Below are positions 18,752 to 27,653 of a stretch of 64,000 bases of DNA, piece after piece. The stretch's first letter is position 1, and every line of letters begins with the position of its first letter. The notes beneath the pieces were generated by a model. That model searched no databases. It was not told the DNA's origin and saw nothing but the letters and a program-made list of their open reading frames with translations. The stretch lies in assembly GCF_003932755.1 (NCBI RefSeq), contig NZ_CP024202.1:806001-870000 (forward strand), written 5' to 3'. Source of the DNA: Methylomicrobium sp. wino1 (lineage in GTDB: Bacteria > Pseudomonadota > Gammaproteobacteria > Methylococcales > Methylomonadaceae). Made by a program: the position numbers and the translations under genes.

Positions 18752-18994
18752 CAAGCCTACTGCGAAAGCGTCATTGACTTACGTTTAGTCATCGGTATGC
18801 ATGCATCGGCAACCCATTACTTATTGAATTCAACTGCAACTCGCAGGAATAACGTCGACTTGATAGCCAATTCCTATGCAGATTCGTTTACCATGTTCTA
18901 ACCCTCCTGGTGTAGTACCAACAAGCAGTTCCTCCTCAAAACTCTGCTTGATTTTTCACCTCCCTCTGCTTCCAAGCATTGGGAGGTTTTTTTT
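18752..18994 (+). ncRNA. Candidate small RNA with CCUCC (anti-Shine-Dalgarno) loops
   Basis: Predicted transcript of about 240 bases from the promoter at 18718-18745 to the terminator at 18994. Near its 3' end is a stem caagcag (18922-18928) / ctgcttg (18944-18950), whose loop exposes CCTCCT and which is followed by ATTTTT. An accessible CCCTCC occurs just before it (about 18902-18907). The terminal hairpin also starts CCTCCC. Short frames in the region run through the terminators and look noncoding. C-rich, unpaired CCUCC loops are a known way for bacterial RNAs to bind ribosome-binding sites, but function here is inferred. Confidence 0.45.
18958..18994 (+). terminator. Intrinsic terminator, plus strand
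   Basis: Stem acctccc (18958-18964) / gggaggt (18981-18987), with an inner tgct/agca stem, then eight or more T. It ends the candidate small RNA and faces the end of the convergent wbpM-like gene. On the minus strand no T-run follows, so it does not serve that gene. Confidence 0.8.
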
Positions 18995-19006
18995 GCCTCT
19001 TTATCT

Positions 19007-20998
19007 CTACTCCGCTACTTTTTCCAAAAAATCCGGCAATGCATTAGTCGCAGCAAAGCTATTCGTCGAACAGTTGAATAGCCAATCGTCGATATCGCAT
19101 TGAGGCGAAAAGCCCGATACCGCTTGTTTCAAAATCATTCGGACTTGCCGATAATCGTCGACTAAGGCAGCCAGTTCTATTGCCGACAAAAGCTTTTCAA
19201 GCTCGCTCCAACCAATAACCTCTTCTTCGGCCCGCATAATACGCGGATGGCCGGTTACGGAAACATTGCCGCCGATCAATAATTCTTCATAGAGCTTTTC
19301 TCCCGATCGCAAACCGGTATAAACAATCTCGATATCGCCGTCAGGTCGCACATCATCCTTGACCGTTAAACCGCTGAGCTTGATCATGCGTTTCGCCAAG
19401 TCCAAAATCTTGACCGGCTCGCCCATGTCCAAGACAAAAACATCACCGCCCTGCCCCATTGCACCGGCCTGTATCACCAATTGGGCGGCTTCGGGAATCG
19501 TCATGAAATAGCGAATGATTTTCGGATCGGTCACAGTCACCGGTCCACCCTTGGCAATTTGTTCACGGAATAATGGCACCACAGAGCCCGACGAGCCCAA
19601 CACATTGCCGAAACGCACCATAGTAAATCGCGTTGCCCGCAGCTTTTGATTTTCAATGCTTAAGGCTTGTAAAATCAGCTCGGCAAAGCGCTTGGTCGCT
19701 CCCATCGTATTGGTTGGCCGTACCGCTTTATCGGTCGAAATCAATACGAAAGTCTCTATATTCGCTTTGATAGCGGCGCGGGCGGTATGTAAAGTGCCGA
19801 ATATATTATTCCAAACCGCTTCGCCCGGGTTTTTCTCAACCATCGGCACATGCTTATAAGCCGCGGCATGGTAGATCGTTTGCACGCCGAATGCCCGGCA
19901 AATTTTTTCGACTCGACTACCGTTAACCACCGACCCGAGAACGGCGATGATTTGCGTATCGGCACCATTCGATTTTGCCAAATAGAGATCTAACTCCCTC
20001 TCGATCTCATAGAGTGCAAATTCACATTGCTCGTACAAAATCAATGCCTTCGGTTGCAATTGAATAATTTGCCGGCATAACTCCGAGCCGATCGAACCGC
20101 CGGCGCCGGTGACCATCACCTTTTTGCCGGCTGTATTGGCGGTCAATAAAACTTGATCCGGAACCACGGCATCCCGACCCAGCAAATCGGCGATATCCAC
20201 TTCTTGCAATTCATCGAACGTCACCTTCCCTTGCGCGATGTCGGACATTCCCGGCATTGACCGAACATGGACCGGATAGGGCTCCAGCAGGCGAATAATC
20301 TCACTTCGCCGGCTTCTAGCAACCGACGGCATCGCCAACAGAATATCGGTAACGGCAAATTTATCGATTAAATAACTTAACGCGGTAAACGGATGAATTT
20401 TAACGCCGTTAACTTTTTGCCGATGCAACACGGCATTGTCGTCAATAAATGCAATCGGCCGAAAATCATGACCATGTGCCAATGCCGAAGACAGCTGCAC
20501 ACCGGCACTACCTGCGCCATAAATGATGACATTGTTGCGACGATACAATTCCGGATCGGTGCTCCTTGCCATGCGCGCATACTGCTCACCAAACCACCAG
20601 CGTGCCATGAATCGGCTCCCGCCGGCAAAGAACAACATCATCAACCAATTCAGCGGCGGTACCGTTCTCGGCACCAAGCCGGCTCTCAATTGAAATACCA
20701 ATGCGGCAAATATCAACGCGTACAAAGTAACCGCTTGCACGATCGTCGCTAACGCTCTGACGCCAATATAACGAATAATCGCCCGGTACAAGCCCATTCT
20801 GATAAAAATCGGAATGACAATACAGGGAGCCAACACGAACAAGATCCAAACGCGGTCTTCGGGGACATAAAACTCGCCGAAGCGTAACGAAAACGCCAGC
20901 CACAGCGCAAAGACCGAAAAAAACACATCAGCACTCATCGTTATCGCTGCTTTTTTAGGCCGCGATAATCTTAAAAACCAGTTTGCTAAATTTTCCAT
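19007..20998 (-). CDS. wbpM: Membrane-bound nucleotide-sugar 4,6-dehydratase, WbpM/CapD type
   Basis: About 663 residues: four N-terminal membrane helices, a CoA-binding-like Rossmann region (VIIYGAGSAGVQL), then the catalytic SDR domain (VTGAGGSIGSELCRQI). The active site has Met instead of Tyr (TMGATK after STDKAVRPTN), the hallmark of WbpM/FlaA1 dehydratases that make UDP-4-keto-6-deoxy-GlcNAc for QuiNAc, FucNAc or bacillosamine. I start at the ATG at 20998 (MENLANWF); ten extra codons upstream are possible. It closes the polysaccharide cluster, the same terminal place wbpM has in P. aeruginosa. Confidence 0.92.
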   Translation of the reverse strand: MENLANWFLRLSRPKKAAITMSADVFFSVFALWLAFSLRFGEFYVPEDRVWILFVLAPCIVIPIFIRMGLYRAIIRYIGVRALATIVQAVTLYALIFAALVFQLRAGLVPRTVPPLNWLMMLFFAGGSRFMARWWFGEQYARMARSTDPELYRRNNVIIYGAGSAGVQLSSALAHGHDFRPIAFIDDNAVLHRQKVNGVKIHPFTALSYLIDKFAVTDILLAMPSVARSRRSEIIRLLEPYPVHVRSMPGMSDIAQGKVTFDELQEVDIADLLGRDAVVPDQVLLTANTAGKKVMVTGAGGSIGSELCRQIIQLQPKALILYEQCEFALYEIERELDLYLAKSNGADTQIIAVLGSVVNGSRVEKICRAFGVQTIYHAAAYKHVPMVEKNPGEAVWNNIFGTLHTARAAIKANIETFVLISTDKAVRPTNTMGATKRFAELILQALSIENQKLRATRFTMVRFGNVLGSSGSVVPLFREQIAKGGPVTVTDPKIIRYFMTIPEAAQLVIQAGAMGQGGDVFVLDMGEPVKILDLAKRMIKLSGLTVKDDVRPDGDIEIVYTGLRSGEKLYEELLIGGNVSVTGHPRIMRAEEEVIGWSELEKLLSAIELAALVDDYRQVRMILKQAVSGFSPQCDIDDWLFNCSTNSFAATNALPDFLEKVAE

Positions 20999-21048
20999 GC
21001 TCTTAAACCCTTCCAAAATGAAACTCACCGAATTGCTAATCGTGCCGG

Positions 21049-21132
21049 TTATACCTGATCCGAATCGAGCTTGGTAATATCAAGGATTTCCGATCGAAAG
21101 GCTTGTATGCCGATCGGAAGTTTTTTGTTCAT
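21049..21132 (-). pseudogene. 27-codon stub of a third AAA/PD-(D/E)XK paralogue
   Basis: Reading from an ATG at 21132, the frame gives MNKKLPIGIQAFRSEI and then unrelated residues to a stop at 21049. The first 13 codons match the N-termini of the two full-length genes immediately upstream almost exactly. The ATG overlaps the stop of the preceding gene (ATGA), just as the two full-length copies overlap each other. This is the truncated remnant of a third tandem copy. Confidence 0.8.
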
Positions 21133-22682
21133 CCGCCACCACCTAGCGTTTCGATGTCGAATCCGACTACCGAACGGCTTTCCTTGCTGAATTCGACGCC
21201 GATCAAGTGAATCGGCACGCCTTCGGCTTTGTATTTCTCGGCGTAGTTCTTATCCTTCAATTGCCGTAAGGCCTTGCCTTCCGGCACCAGTTCCACGACC
21301 TTGAATTCGAATAGATAGATTTGCCCGTTGAAATGCACGGTCATGTCGATACGGCCATGATTGGTCGCGTCTTCGAGCGTGACGGTCAAGCCCAACGCCG
21401 CGAAGTAGCTGTAGAACACGCTCGCATAGTAACCTTCGTATTGCGCGATCGGGTTGTTGCGGTACCAGTCATGCGGGATGCCGGCATAAAAAGCCGTGAA
21501 TAGGTTTTGAAGACCTTCGAAATCGTTAAGCAGCAATAAATCATACAGCTGACCGGCCTGTCTGCCGTAACGGGCCGGATCGTTGGTCAAGGCTTGCAGC
21601 AGGACGCCGTTCAGACTCGCCTTCACTTCCAGATTCGGATACCCCAATGTCACTTGCGTCATCCCGGGTAAATTCCGCGACGATACGATTGTCAAATAAC
21701 CGGTTTGGAACAATACAGCTTCGCTGGCGATATGATCGACATCGAAAGTCGACAGTAAGGTTTCGGTCGCCAACAGTTTTTCGAAATCCGGCGTGAAAAA
21801 ACCCCGTTGCATCAGCAGATCCACCAAAAACGTCGGCGTGCCGGTCTCGAACCAGTAAGGTTTGAATTCACGCGTATCGAACAGAAGCAATAGATCGAAA
21901 GGATTATAAACCGCCTCGCCCAGCCAATTGTAACCGTTGTACCAATCCCTGATTTTGCCCCGTTCAAGGCCTTGCAATTCCGGCGCGAACACCGTGCCGA
22001 GATCGCCTTCGGTATAACCGCATACCGCCGAATAGCGTTTGTCGACGGTGATATCCTGTAGATTATTCAAGCCCGAAAACAAGCTAACCTTGCTGAATTT
22101 GGATACGCCGGTCAAAAACGCAAAGCGGATATGCGCATCTTGCCCCTTGATCACCGAGTATAGATTGCGCAAGCCGTCGCGCATCTGCCGGGCGATGTCC
22201 GGGTTAGTAATGTTGTCGAGTATCGGTTTGTCGTATTCGTCGATTAATACAACCGCGCGTTGACCGTATTTTTGATGCGCCAGCCTGATCATTTCCGAAA
22301 AATTCCCGGAAATACTCGGCTGTTGAGGATCGATATCCAATTGTTTTCTATTGAAATCCAGAATTTCTCCGATTTTCTCATCCAAATCGGCTCGGCTCTG
22401 CAGCACACCTTCGGCAAAACTAATCCGAATCACCGGATACTGCTTAGTCCAATCCCATTTATCATAGCAATAAAGCCCTTGAAACAACGCTTCGCTGCCG
22501 GCAAATAATTCGGCCAGCGTGTCGAGAAACAAGGATTTGCCGAAGCGTCTCGGCCGAGACAGAAAATAATATTTACCCTCGACCGCAAGCTTCAACGCAT
22601 AAGCGGTTTTGTCGACATAGTAACAATCGTCCTCGCGTATCTCGCGAAAGGTTTGTATGCCGATCGGCAGCTTTTTGCTCAT
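21129..22682 (-). CDS. AAA-ATPase-like / PD-(D/E)XK nuclease-like protein, tandem copy 2
   Basis: 517 residues. The N-terminal part is the AAA-ATPase-like domain (PF09820-type): LPIGIQTFREIREDDCYYVDKT, degenerate Walker A RPRRFGKSL and Walker B VVLIDEYDKP. The C-terminal DUF1703-type domain has the PD-(D/E)XK-like core RIDMTVHFNGQIYLFEFK. The family's function is not established. It is nearly identical to the upstream copy at both ends and in residues about 140-285, but differs in two blocks (about 79-130 and 286-390). The start overlaps the upstream stop (ATGA). It lies inside the polysaccharide cluster between wbpL-like and wbpM-like genes, which suggests a passenger insertion. Confidence 0.88.
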   Translation of the reverse strand: MSKKLPIGIQTFREIREDDCYYVDKTAYALKLAVEGKYYFLSRPRRFGKSLFLDTLAELFAGSEALFQGLYCYDKWDWTKQYPVIRISFAEGVLQSRADLDEKIGEILDFNRKQLDIDPQQPSISGNFSEMIRLAHQKYGQRAVVLIDEYDKPILDNITNPDIARQMRDGLRNLYSVIKGQDAHIRFAFLTGVSKFSKVSLFSGLNNLQDITVDKRYSAVCGYTEGDLGTVFAPELQGLERGKIRDWYNGYNWLGEAVYNPFDLLLLFDTREFKPYWFETGTPTFLVDLLMQRGFFTPDFEKLLATETLLSTFDVDHIASEAVLFQTGYLTIVSSRNLPGMTQVTLGYPNLEVKASLNGVLLQALTNDPARYGRQAGQLYDLLLLNDFEGLQNLFTAFYAGIPHDWYRNNPIAQYEGYYASVFYSYFAALGLTVTLEDATNHGRIDMTVHFNGQIYLFEFKVVELVPEGKALRQLKDKNYAEKYKAEGVPIHLIGVEFSKESRSVVGFDIETLGGGG

Positions 22683-24235
22683 TCGCCACCTCCGAGCGTT
22701 TCGATGTCGAACCCGACTACCGAACGACTTTCCTTGCTGAATTCGACGCCGATCAAATGTATCGGCACACCTTCGGCTTTATATTTCTCTGCGTAGTTCT
22801 TATCCTTCAATTGCCGTAAGGCCTTGCCTTCCGGCGCCAGTTCCACGACCTTGAATTCGAACAAATAGATTTGCCCGTTGAAATGCACGGTCATGTCGAT
22901 ACGGCCATGATTGGTCGCGTCTTCGAGCGTGACGGTCAAGCCCAACGCCGCGAAGTAGCTGTAGAACACGCTCGCATAGTAACCTTCGTATTGCGCGATC
23001 GGGTTGTTGCGGTACCAATCGTGCGGAATGCCGGCGTAAAAGGCCGTGAATAAGTTTTGAAGGCCTTCGAAATCGTTACTCTGCAATAGCCGATACAGCG
23101 ATTTGCGATTGCGGACTTCGGCCTGCGCATTCGGCGTCCAGGTTCTCAACAAGCGTCCGTAAAGGCTTTGATAAACTTCCCGGTTCGGGAACCTCAGACG
23201 ATAGAAATAGGCGTCGCCTAAGTTTTCTTCACGGTCGATCGTTAAATATCCGGCTTGAAACATCAATGCCTCGGTCGGCATGTCGTCGATATCAAAGGTC
23301 GACAGCAATTCGGCATCGGATTCCAAACGTCCCAACTCGGGCAACCAAGCATGCCGTTCTGTCAGAACGTCGATTAAAAACGTCGGCGTACCGGTCTCGA
23401 ACCAGTAAGGTTTGAATTCGCGCGTATCGAACAGAAGCAATAGATCGAAAGGATTATAAACCGCCTCGCCCAGCCAATTGTAACCGTTGTACCAATCCCT
23501 GATTTTGCCCCGTTCAAGGCCTTGCAATTCCGGCGCGAACACCGTGCCGAGATCACCTTCGGTATAACCGCATACCGCCGAATAGCGTTTGTCGACGGTG
23601 ATATCCTGTAGATTATTCAAGCCCGAAAACAAGCTAACCTTGCTGAATTTGGATACGCCGGTCAAAAACGCAAAGCGGATATGCGCGTCTTGCCCCTTGA
23701 TCACCGAGTATAGATTGCGCAAGCCATCGCGCATCTGCCGGGCGATGTCCGGGTTGGTGATGTTGTCGAGGATCGGCTTGTCGTATTCGTCGATTAATAC
23801 AACCGCGCGTTGGCCATATTTTTGATGCGTTTGACGCAATAATTCACCAAATAGACCAGCAATATCCAAGTCCTGCGGACCATCCACACCCAAGCTTTCG
23901 CGGTTGATGCGTAGTATGTCCAAAATACGTTTGTCCAATGCATCCCGGGAATGAATCACCCCTTCGGCAAAACTAATCCGAATCACCGGATACTGCTTAG
24001 TCCAATCCCATTTATCATAGCAATAAAGCCCTTGAAACAACGCTTCGTTGCCGGCAAATAATTCGGCCAGCGTGTCGAGAAACAAGGATTTACCGAAACG
24101 TCTCGGCCGCGACAGAAAATAATATTTACCCTCGACCGCAAGCTTCAACGCAAAAGCGGTCTTGTCGACATAATAGCAATCGTCCTCGCGTATCTCCCGG
24201 AAGGTTTGTATGCCGATCGGAAGTTTTTTGCGCAT
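22679..24235 (-). CDS. AAA-ATPase-like / PD-(D/E)XK nuclease-like protein, tandem copy 1
   Basis: About 518 residues starting MRKKLPIGIQTFREI (ATG at 24235; earlier start codons at 24250-24238 are possible). Same architecture as the next gene: AAA-like N-terminal domain with RPRRFGKSL and LIDEYDKP, and a C-terminal nuclease-like core DMTVHFNGQIYLFEFK. The blocks that differ from copy 2 are about residues 80-120 (IHSRDALDKRILDILRINRE here) and 290-390 (LTERHAWLPELGRLESD here). Flanks of the variable blocks are almost identical at DNA level, which points to duplication followed by exchange of the central blocks or gene conversion of the ends. Confidence 0.88.
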   Translation of the reverse strand: MRKKLPIGIQTFREIREDDCYYVDKTAFALKLAVEGKYYFLSRPRRFGKSLFLDTLAELFAGNEALFQGLYCYDKWDWTKQYPVIRISFAEGVIHSRDALDKRILDILRINRESLGVDGPQDLDIAGLFGELLRQTHQKYGQRAVVLIDEYDKPILDNITNPDIARQMRDGLRNLYSVIKGQDAHIRFAFLTGVSKFSKVSLFSGLNNLQDITVDKRYSAVCGYTEGDLGTVFAPELQGLERGKIRDWYNGYNWLGEAVYNPFDLLLLFDTREFKPYWFETGTPTFLIDVLTERHAWLPELGRLESDAELLSTFDIDDMPTEALMFQAGYLTIDREENLGDAYFYRLRFPNREVYQSLYGRLLRTWTPNAQAEVRNRKSLYRLLQSNDFEGLQNLFTAFYAGIPHDWYRNNPIAQYEGYYASVFYSYFAALGLTVTLEDATNHGRIDMTVHFNGQIYLFEFKVVELAPEGKALRQLKDKNYAEKYKAEGVPIHLIGVEFSKESRSVVGFDIETLGGGE

Positions 24236-24307
24236 CATTTTGTTAAGCACTACTCACTTGAAAAGCAAACCGGACAACCGAAACGTCATGAAAGACATCA
24301 TCATTAA

Positions 24308-25330
24308 TCAATCATTTGTCGTTCCGGCACCAAGCTTAAGAACCGCAACACACATAGGCGCCATCGCAACGAAACAAATCAACGGCGCCCAAGCTTCGTA
24401 TATCATCGACACATAAGCCCAAGGCAACAACCAAAAAATATTGATCGCCAGCACGCCTTGCGTGACATTTTTATGCGAATTCAAGCGCCTCGATAATATC
24501 TGATAGGCATGACTGCGATGCGCCTGATGCCATGCTTCATCTCGCATAATACGCCTAAGCAGCGTAACCGTTGCATCGACAATGAACACAGCCAGTAGAA
24601 TCCACCAACTCCATAGATTCATCGAACCAGATAACGATGTCAGCACAGCAAGCAAACCTAAAACGAAACCCAAAAAACCGCTACAAGCATCGCCCATGAA
24701 AATTTTCGCCGGCGGCCAATTCCAGACCAAGAAACCACCAGCTGACAAAGACAGTAAAAGCATCAACAAGGCCCAATCGTTTTCACCTTGCAAAGCCAAC
24801 AACAAGGCCGCAGACATCGCCGTAGTAATCGCCTCGACTCCGGCAATACCATCAATCCCGTCCATGAAATTATATAGATTCAACAACCAAACGAGCATGA
24901 TGGCATAAATGCCGAACAACAAGCCCCAACCGGAAATCTCGATCGAGAAAAAACGAAGCGCCGGCAATTCGGGCAAGACCAATAAGGCACCGATCGCTGC
25001 AAAAAAATGAACCAAAAACCGCCATTTTGCAGGTATCGAAACATGATCGTCCCAAAAACCGATGCCCGCAACCAGTGCTCCGGACAATATCAATCCCGCG
25101 ATATAGATGGGGTCAACCCTAATAACACCGAAATAAGCCAGACCACCGACCATCGATAAAAAAACCAGCACGACCGACAATCCTCCGCCTCTCGGTGTCG
25201 GCAAGGTATGCGAACTACGGGCATTCGGCACATCCAACAAGCTCTTATTCAAGGCATAACGCTTGAAACAACCCGTCAACAAATAACTTAGCGCAAAAAC
25301 GAACGCGCACAGAGTTAATGTAATTACCAT
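24308..25330 (-). CDS. MraY/WecA-family undecaprenyl-phosphate sugar-1-phosphate transferase (WbpL-like)
   Basis: Multi-pass membrane enzyme of 340 residues that puts the first sugar-phosphate on undecaprenyl phosphate and so starts the repeat unit. Family motifs: the cytoplasmic DDHVSIPAKWRF aspartate pair, NFMDGIDGIAG, GDACSGFLG and the basic HQAHRSHAYQ loop. About ten hydrophobic segments. Position next to an epimerase upstream and the WbpM-type dehydratase downstream suggests a FucNAc/QuiNAc-type first sugar, as for P. aeruginosa WbpL; the exact sugar cannot be read from sequence. Confidence 0.9.
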   Translation of the reverse strand: MVITLTLCAFVFALSYLLTGCFKRYALNKSLLDVPNARSSHTLPTPRGGGLSVVLVFLSMVGGLAYFGVIRVDPIYIAGLILSGALVAGIGFWDDHVSIPAKWRFLVHFFAAIGALLVLPELPALRFFSIEISGWGLLFGIYAIMLVWLLNLYNFMDGIDGIAGVEAITTAMSAALLLALQGENDWALLMLLLSLSAGGFLVWNWPPAKIFMGDACSGFLGFVLGLLAVLTSLSGSMNLWSWWILLAVFIVDATVTLLRRIMRDEAWHQAHRSHAYQILSRRLNSHKNVTQGVLAINIFWLLPWAYVSMIYEAWAPLICFVAMAPMCVAVLKLGAGTTND

Positions 25331-25421
25331 ACCGTCTTAAGCCCCGAGCCGACATTCATTCTGATTTATCACACCTAGATACGTAGGGTACGCGATGCAA
25401 ATCCTACAAAATAATTGAATC

Positions 25422-26393
25422 TCATTTCTCCAGATTACTGACAATCTCGGGCAACGAACTCTTTAAATCATGGCCCGGCTTAAATCCCAATTCACGCTCT
25501 ATTTTTGCCGATGAATACCAGGCCGAGCCGATCAGTTTATCCAACGCATCGGAATCGAACATAAACCGCCGACCGCGCAACTTGCCGATACCGTCGCCAA
25601 CCTTAGCCATTGCCCGCAGCAAAGCCAAAGGCATCGTTAACGATGACTGAGGTTTTCTCAAGGCTTCCCGAATCCAATCATAAATTTCCCGCGTCGAATA
25701 AGAATGCCCGTCCGTCACGATGTATATCTGCCCGGCAGCTTCCGGCTTGTCGGCCGCTAACAGAGCAGCTTGCACGACATCCTCGACATGCACCATTGAG
25801 CGCTTATTATGCACTTCCGGTATTGGCGGAAAAACGCCTTTTCGAATCGCATCAATCATGCGAGGCAAATTGCCTTTCTCGGTATTTCCGTACACCATGC
25901 TGGGCCGGATGACGACAGGATGCGGCACATAGCCGCCATGTAATACCAATTGCTCAGCGGCATATTTGGATTGCCCATAGGGCGTGTCGGCAGGGGTATG
26001 GTTTTGTTCATCAATTATTTGCTGTCCAGTGAAACCAGCTGCCTTAACGCTGCTGAAATAGATAAAGCGTTGAACGCCCGACTGGTGAGCAGCCTCCAGC
26101 AGTTTACGGGTGCCTTCAGTATTGACTTGCCAATAGCATATTTCATCTTCCTTGCTCATAGATAACTCATGGGCTTTACCTGCAAGGTGGAAGATATAAT
26201 CAATACCATCACAAAGCTCGTGAGGGATTTTGTCCTTGAATAAATCAAGTGAAATTTGACCGTTAACATTGCTCTGCTTTCGTGCCAAAATGCGAATGTC
26301 ATGATCATACTCACTCAAGATTTTCACCATCGCTTGGCCAATGAATCCGTTTGCGCCAGTAACTAATACTTTTCTTTTTCTATTGAGCCGCAT
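25422..26393 (-). CDS. NAD-dependent sugar epimerase/reductase (WbpK/WbpV-like)
   Basis: 323 residues of the extended SDR family: VTGANGFIGQAMV nucleotide-binding loop, FHLAGKAHE, the catalytic serine in IYFSSVKAAG, YGQSK with the catalytic Tyr-Lys, and VIRPSMVYG. Relatives reduce or epimerise UDP-4-keto-6-deoxy-HexNAc, the product of the WbpM-type dehydratase in this cluster, to UDP-FucNAc or UDP-QuiNAc. The start ATG overlaps the stop of the upstream glycosyltransferase (TAATG). Confidence 0.87.
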   Translation of the reverse strand: MRLNRKRKVLVTGANGFIGQAMVKILSEYDHDIRILARKQSNVNGQISLDLFKDKIPHELCDGIDYIFHLAGKAHELSMSKEDEICYWQVNTEGTRKLLEAAHQSGVQRFIYFSSVKAAGFTGQQIIDEQNHTPADTPYGQSKYAAEQLVLHGGYVPHPVVIRPSMVYGNTEKGNLPRMIDAIRKGVFPPIPEVHNKRSMVHVEDVVQAALLAADKPEAAGQIYIVTDGHSYSTREIYDWIREALRKPQSSLTMPLALLRAMAKVGDGIGKLRGRRFMFDSDALDKLIGSAWYSSAKIERELGFKPGHDLKSSLPEIVSNLEK

Positions 26394-27556
26394 TATTGGA
26401 CAACACCTATTTTCGACAAAATTTCGGCATTAATTAGTGAAGCGTCATATTTGGCTTCAGCCATCGCCCGACTCATGGCCCCCATGTTAGCAATAATTTC
26501 CGGGTTTTCGGCAAAATATATCATGATTTTCGCAAGTGCTTCAGGGTCCCTGACAGGAACTTTGAAACCGTTGATTCCTTCCACTACCGTATCTTTACAG
26601 CCCACCGCCTCAGTTGTAATAATCGGCCTGGCCATTGCCATCGCCTCCTGCGTACTACGCGGCATACCTTCTCTATATGAAGGCAACACAAAAACACTTG
26701 CCTGCTTAACCCAGGGTCTCACATCCGTGACATGCCCGGGACACTCGATTAACTTTTCAGTAACCCAACCATCAATCTCTTCCTGAGATAGCGAACCGGG
26801 ATTCTCATCGATGGAACCCAATAACAAAAAACGCACTCCGGGATATTTGGATTTCACAATTCGAGCGGCTGACACGAAGTCACAAACACCTTTCTCGCGT
26901 AACAATCTGGCGATCATGATGAAGCACAATGGTTCGGACTGAGGGGGCTCCGGTGAAAAATGTGCTAAATCAACACCGATACCATTCAATAAAACCACTT
27001 TCTCAGCAGAAGCCATACCAGAATCGACAAATAATTGCCGGTCGTCACGATTCAACAAAAATACCAAGTGCGCACATTTCAAAGCCAACTTATATAGTCT
27101 ACCAACGAAACGCCTAAGCAATCTCCGCATGCAAGTCTGACCAAGCTGCTCGTTGAACACATAACCGGCACCTTCTATCATGGCAAAACGATGCGGTATT
27201 CCGGCTAGCGCAGCAGCAAGCGTTCCATATATCACAGGTTTGATGAAATAGGCAAAAGTGGCGTCGGGTTTGAGCGCATATAATTGCCTGGCTAGTCGAC
27301 ATAAGTCGATGATATCCCGCACCGGATTCATCCCTGCCCGAGACATTGAGCAATTAAGCGGCTGCGCGCCCAAGGACCTCACTTTTTCTCGACTCTCTTC
27401 GTCGTAATCAGGGGCCAGAGCATAAATTTGAACTCCTTTATCCGTCAGGGAGCGTATCAGAGAGCCGCGAAAATTGTGCAGGGAAAATGCCTGACTAGAA
27501 ATAAAGGCCAAACGACGTATCTGTTTAGAAGTTATTAAACGGTTCTGTTGACTCAT
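26393..27556 (-). CDS. Glycosyltransferase family 4 (PglA/WbpT-like)
   Basis: 387-residue GT-B glycosyltransferase. N-terminal domain: AFSLHNFRGSLIRSLTDKGV with FIKPVIYGTLAAALAGIPHR; C-terminal nucleotide-sugar domain: MIARLLREKGVCDF and the EX7E motif YREGMPRSTQEAMAMARPII. This N-terminal style is typical of alpha-1,3-HexNAc transferases that act as the second transferase on polyprenyl-linked bacillosamine or FucNAc. The acceptor is inferred only. Coupled to the downstream epimerase gene by a one-base overlap. Confidence 0.88.
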   Translation of the reverse strand: MSQQNRLITSKQIRRLAFISSQAFSLHNFRGSLIRSLTDKGVQIYALAPDYDEESREKVRSLGAQPLNCSMSRAGMNPVRDIIDLCRLARQLYALKPDATFAYFIKPVIYGTLAAALAGIPHRFAMIEGAGYVFNEQLGQTCMRRLLRRFVGRLYKLALKCAHLVFLLNRDDRQLFVDSGMASAEKVVLLNGIGVDLAHFSPEPPQSEPLCFIMIARLLREKGVCDFVSAARIVKSKYPGVRFLLLGSIDENPGSLSQEEIDGWVTEKLIECPGHVTDVRPWVKQASVFVLPSYREGMPRSTQEAMAMARPIITTEAVGCKDTVVEGINGFKVPVRDPEALAKIMIYFAENPEIIANMGAMSRAMAEAKYDASLINAEILSKIGVVQ

Positions 27557-27653
27557 TTAAGAGTATTCATGGAAATGCCGGCAAACATAACGATGTAGAT
27601 TTGAGATGATATCGCTAAAAATGTTTGTTACTTCCGGTTAGTAAAATTTGTAG

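Noticed and set aside
18876..19103. 75-codon plus-strand frame overlapping the wbpM end
   Set aside because: It reads through two terminator hairpins and into the opposite coding sequence; a noncoding RNA is the better explanation.
25382..25406. Complete copy of the 22-bp inverted repeat seen at 18286
   Set aside because: Only one arm-like piece with 5-base terminal complementarity is present; too short to call as an element.
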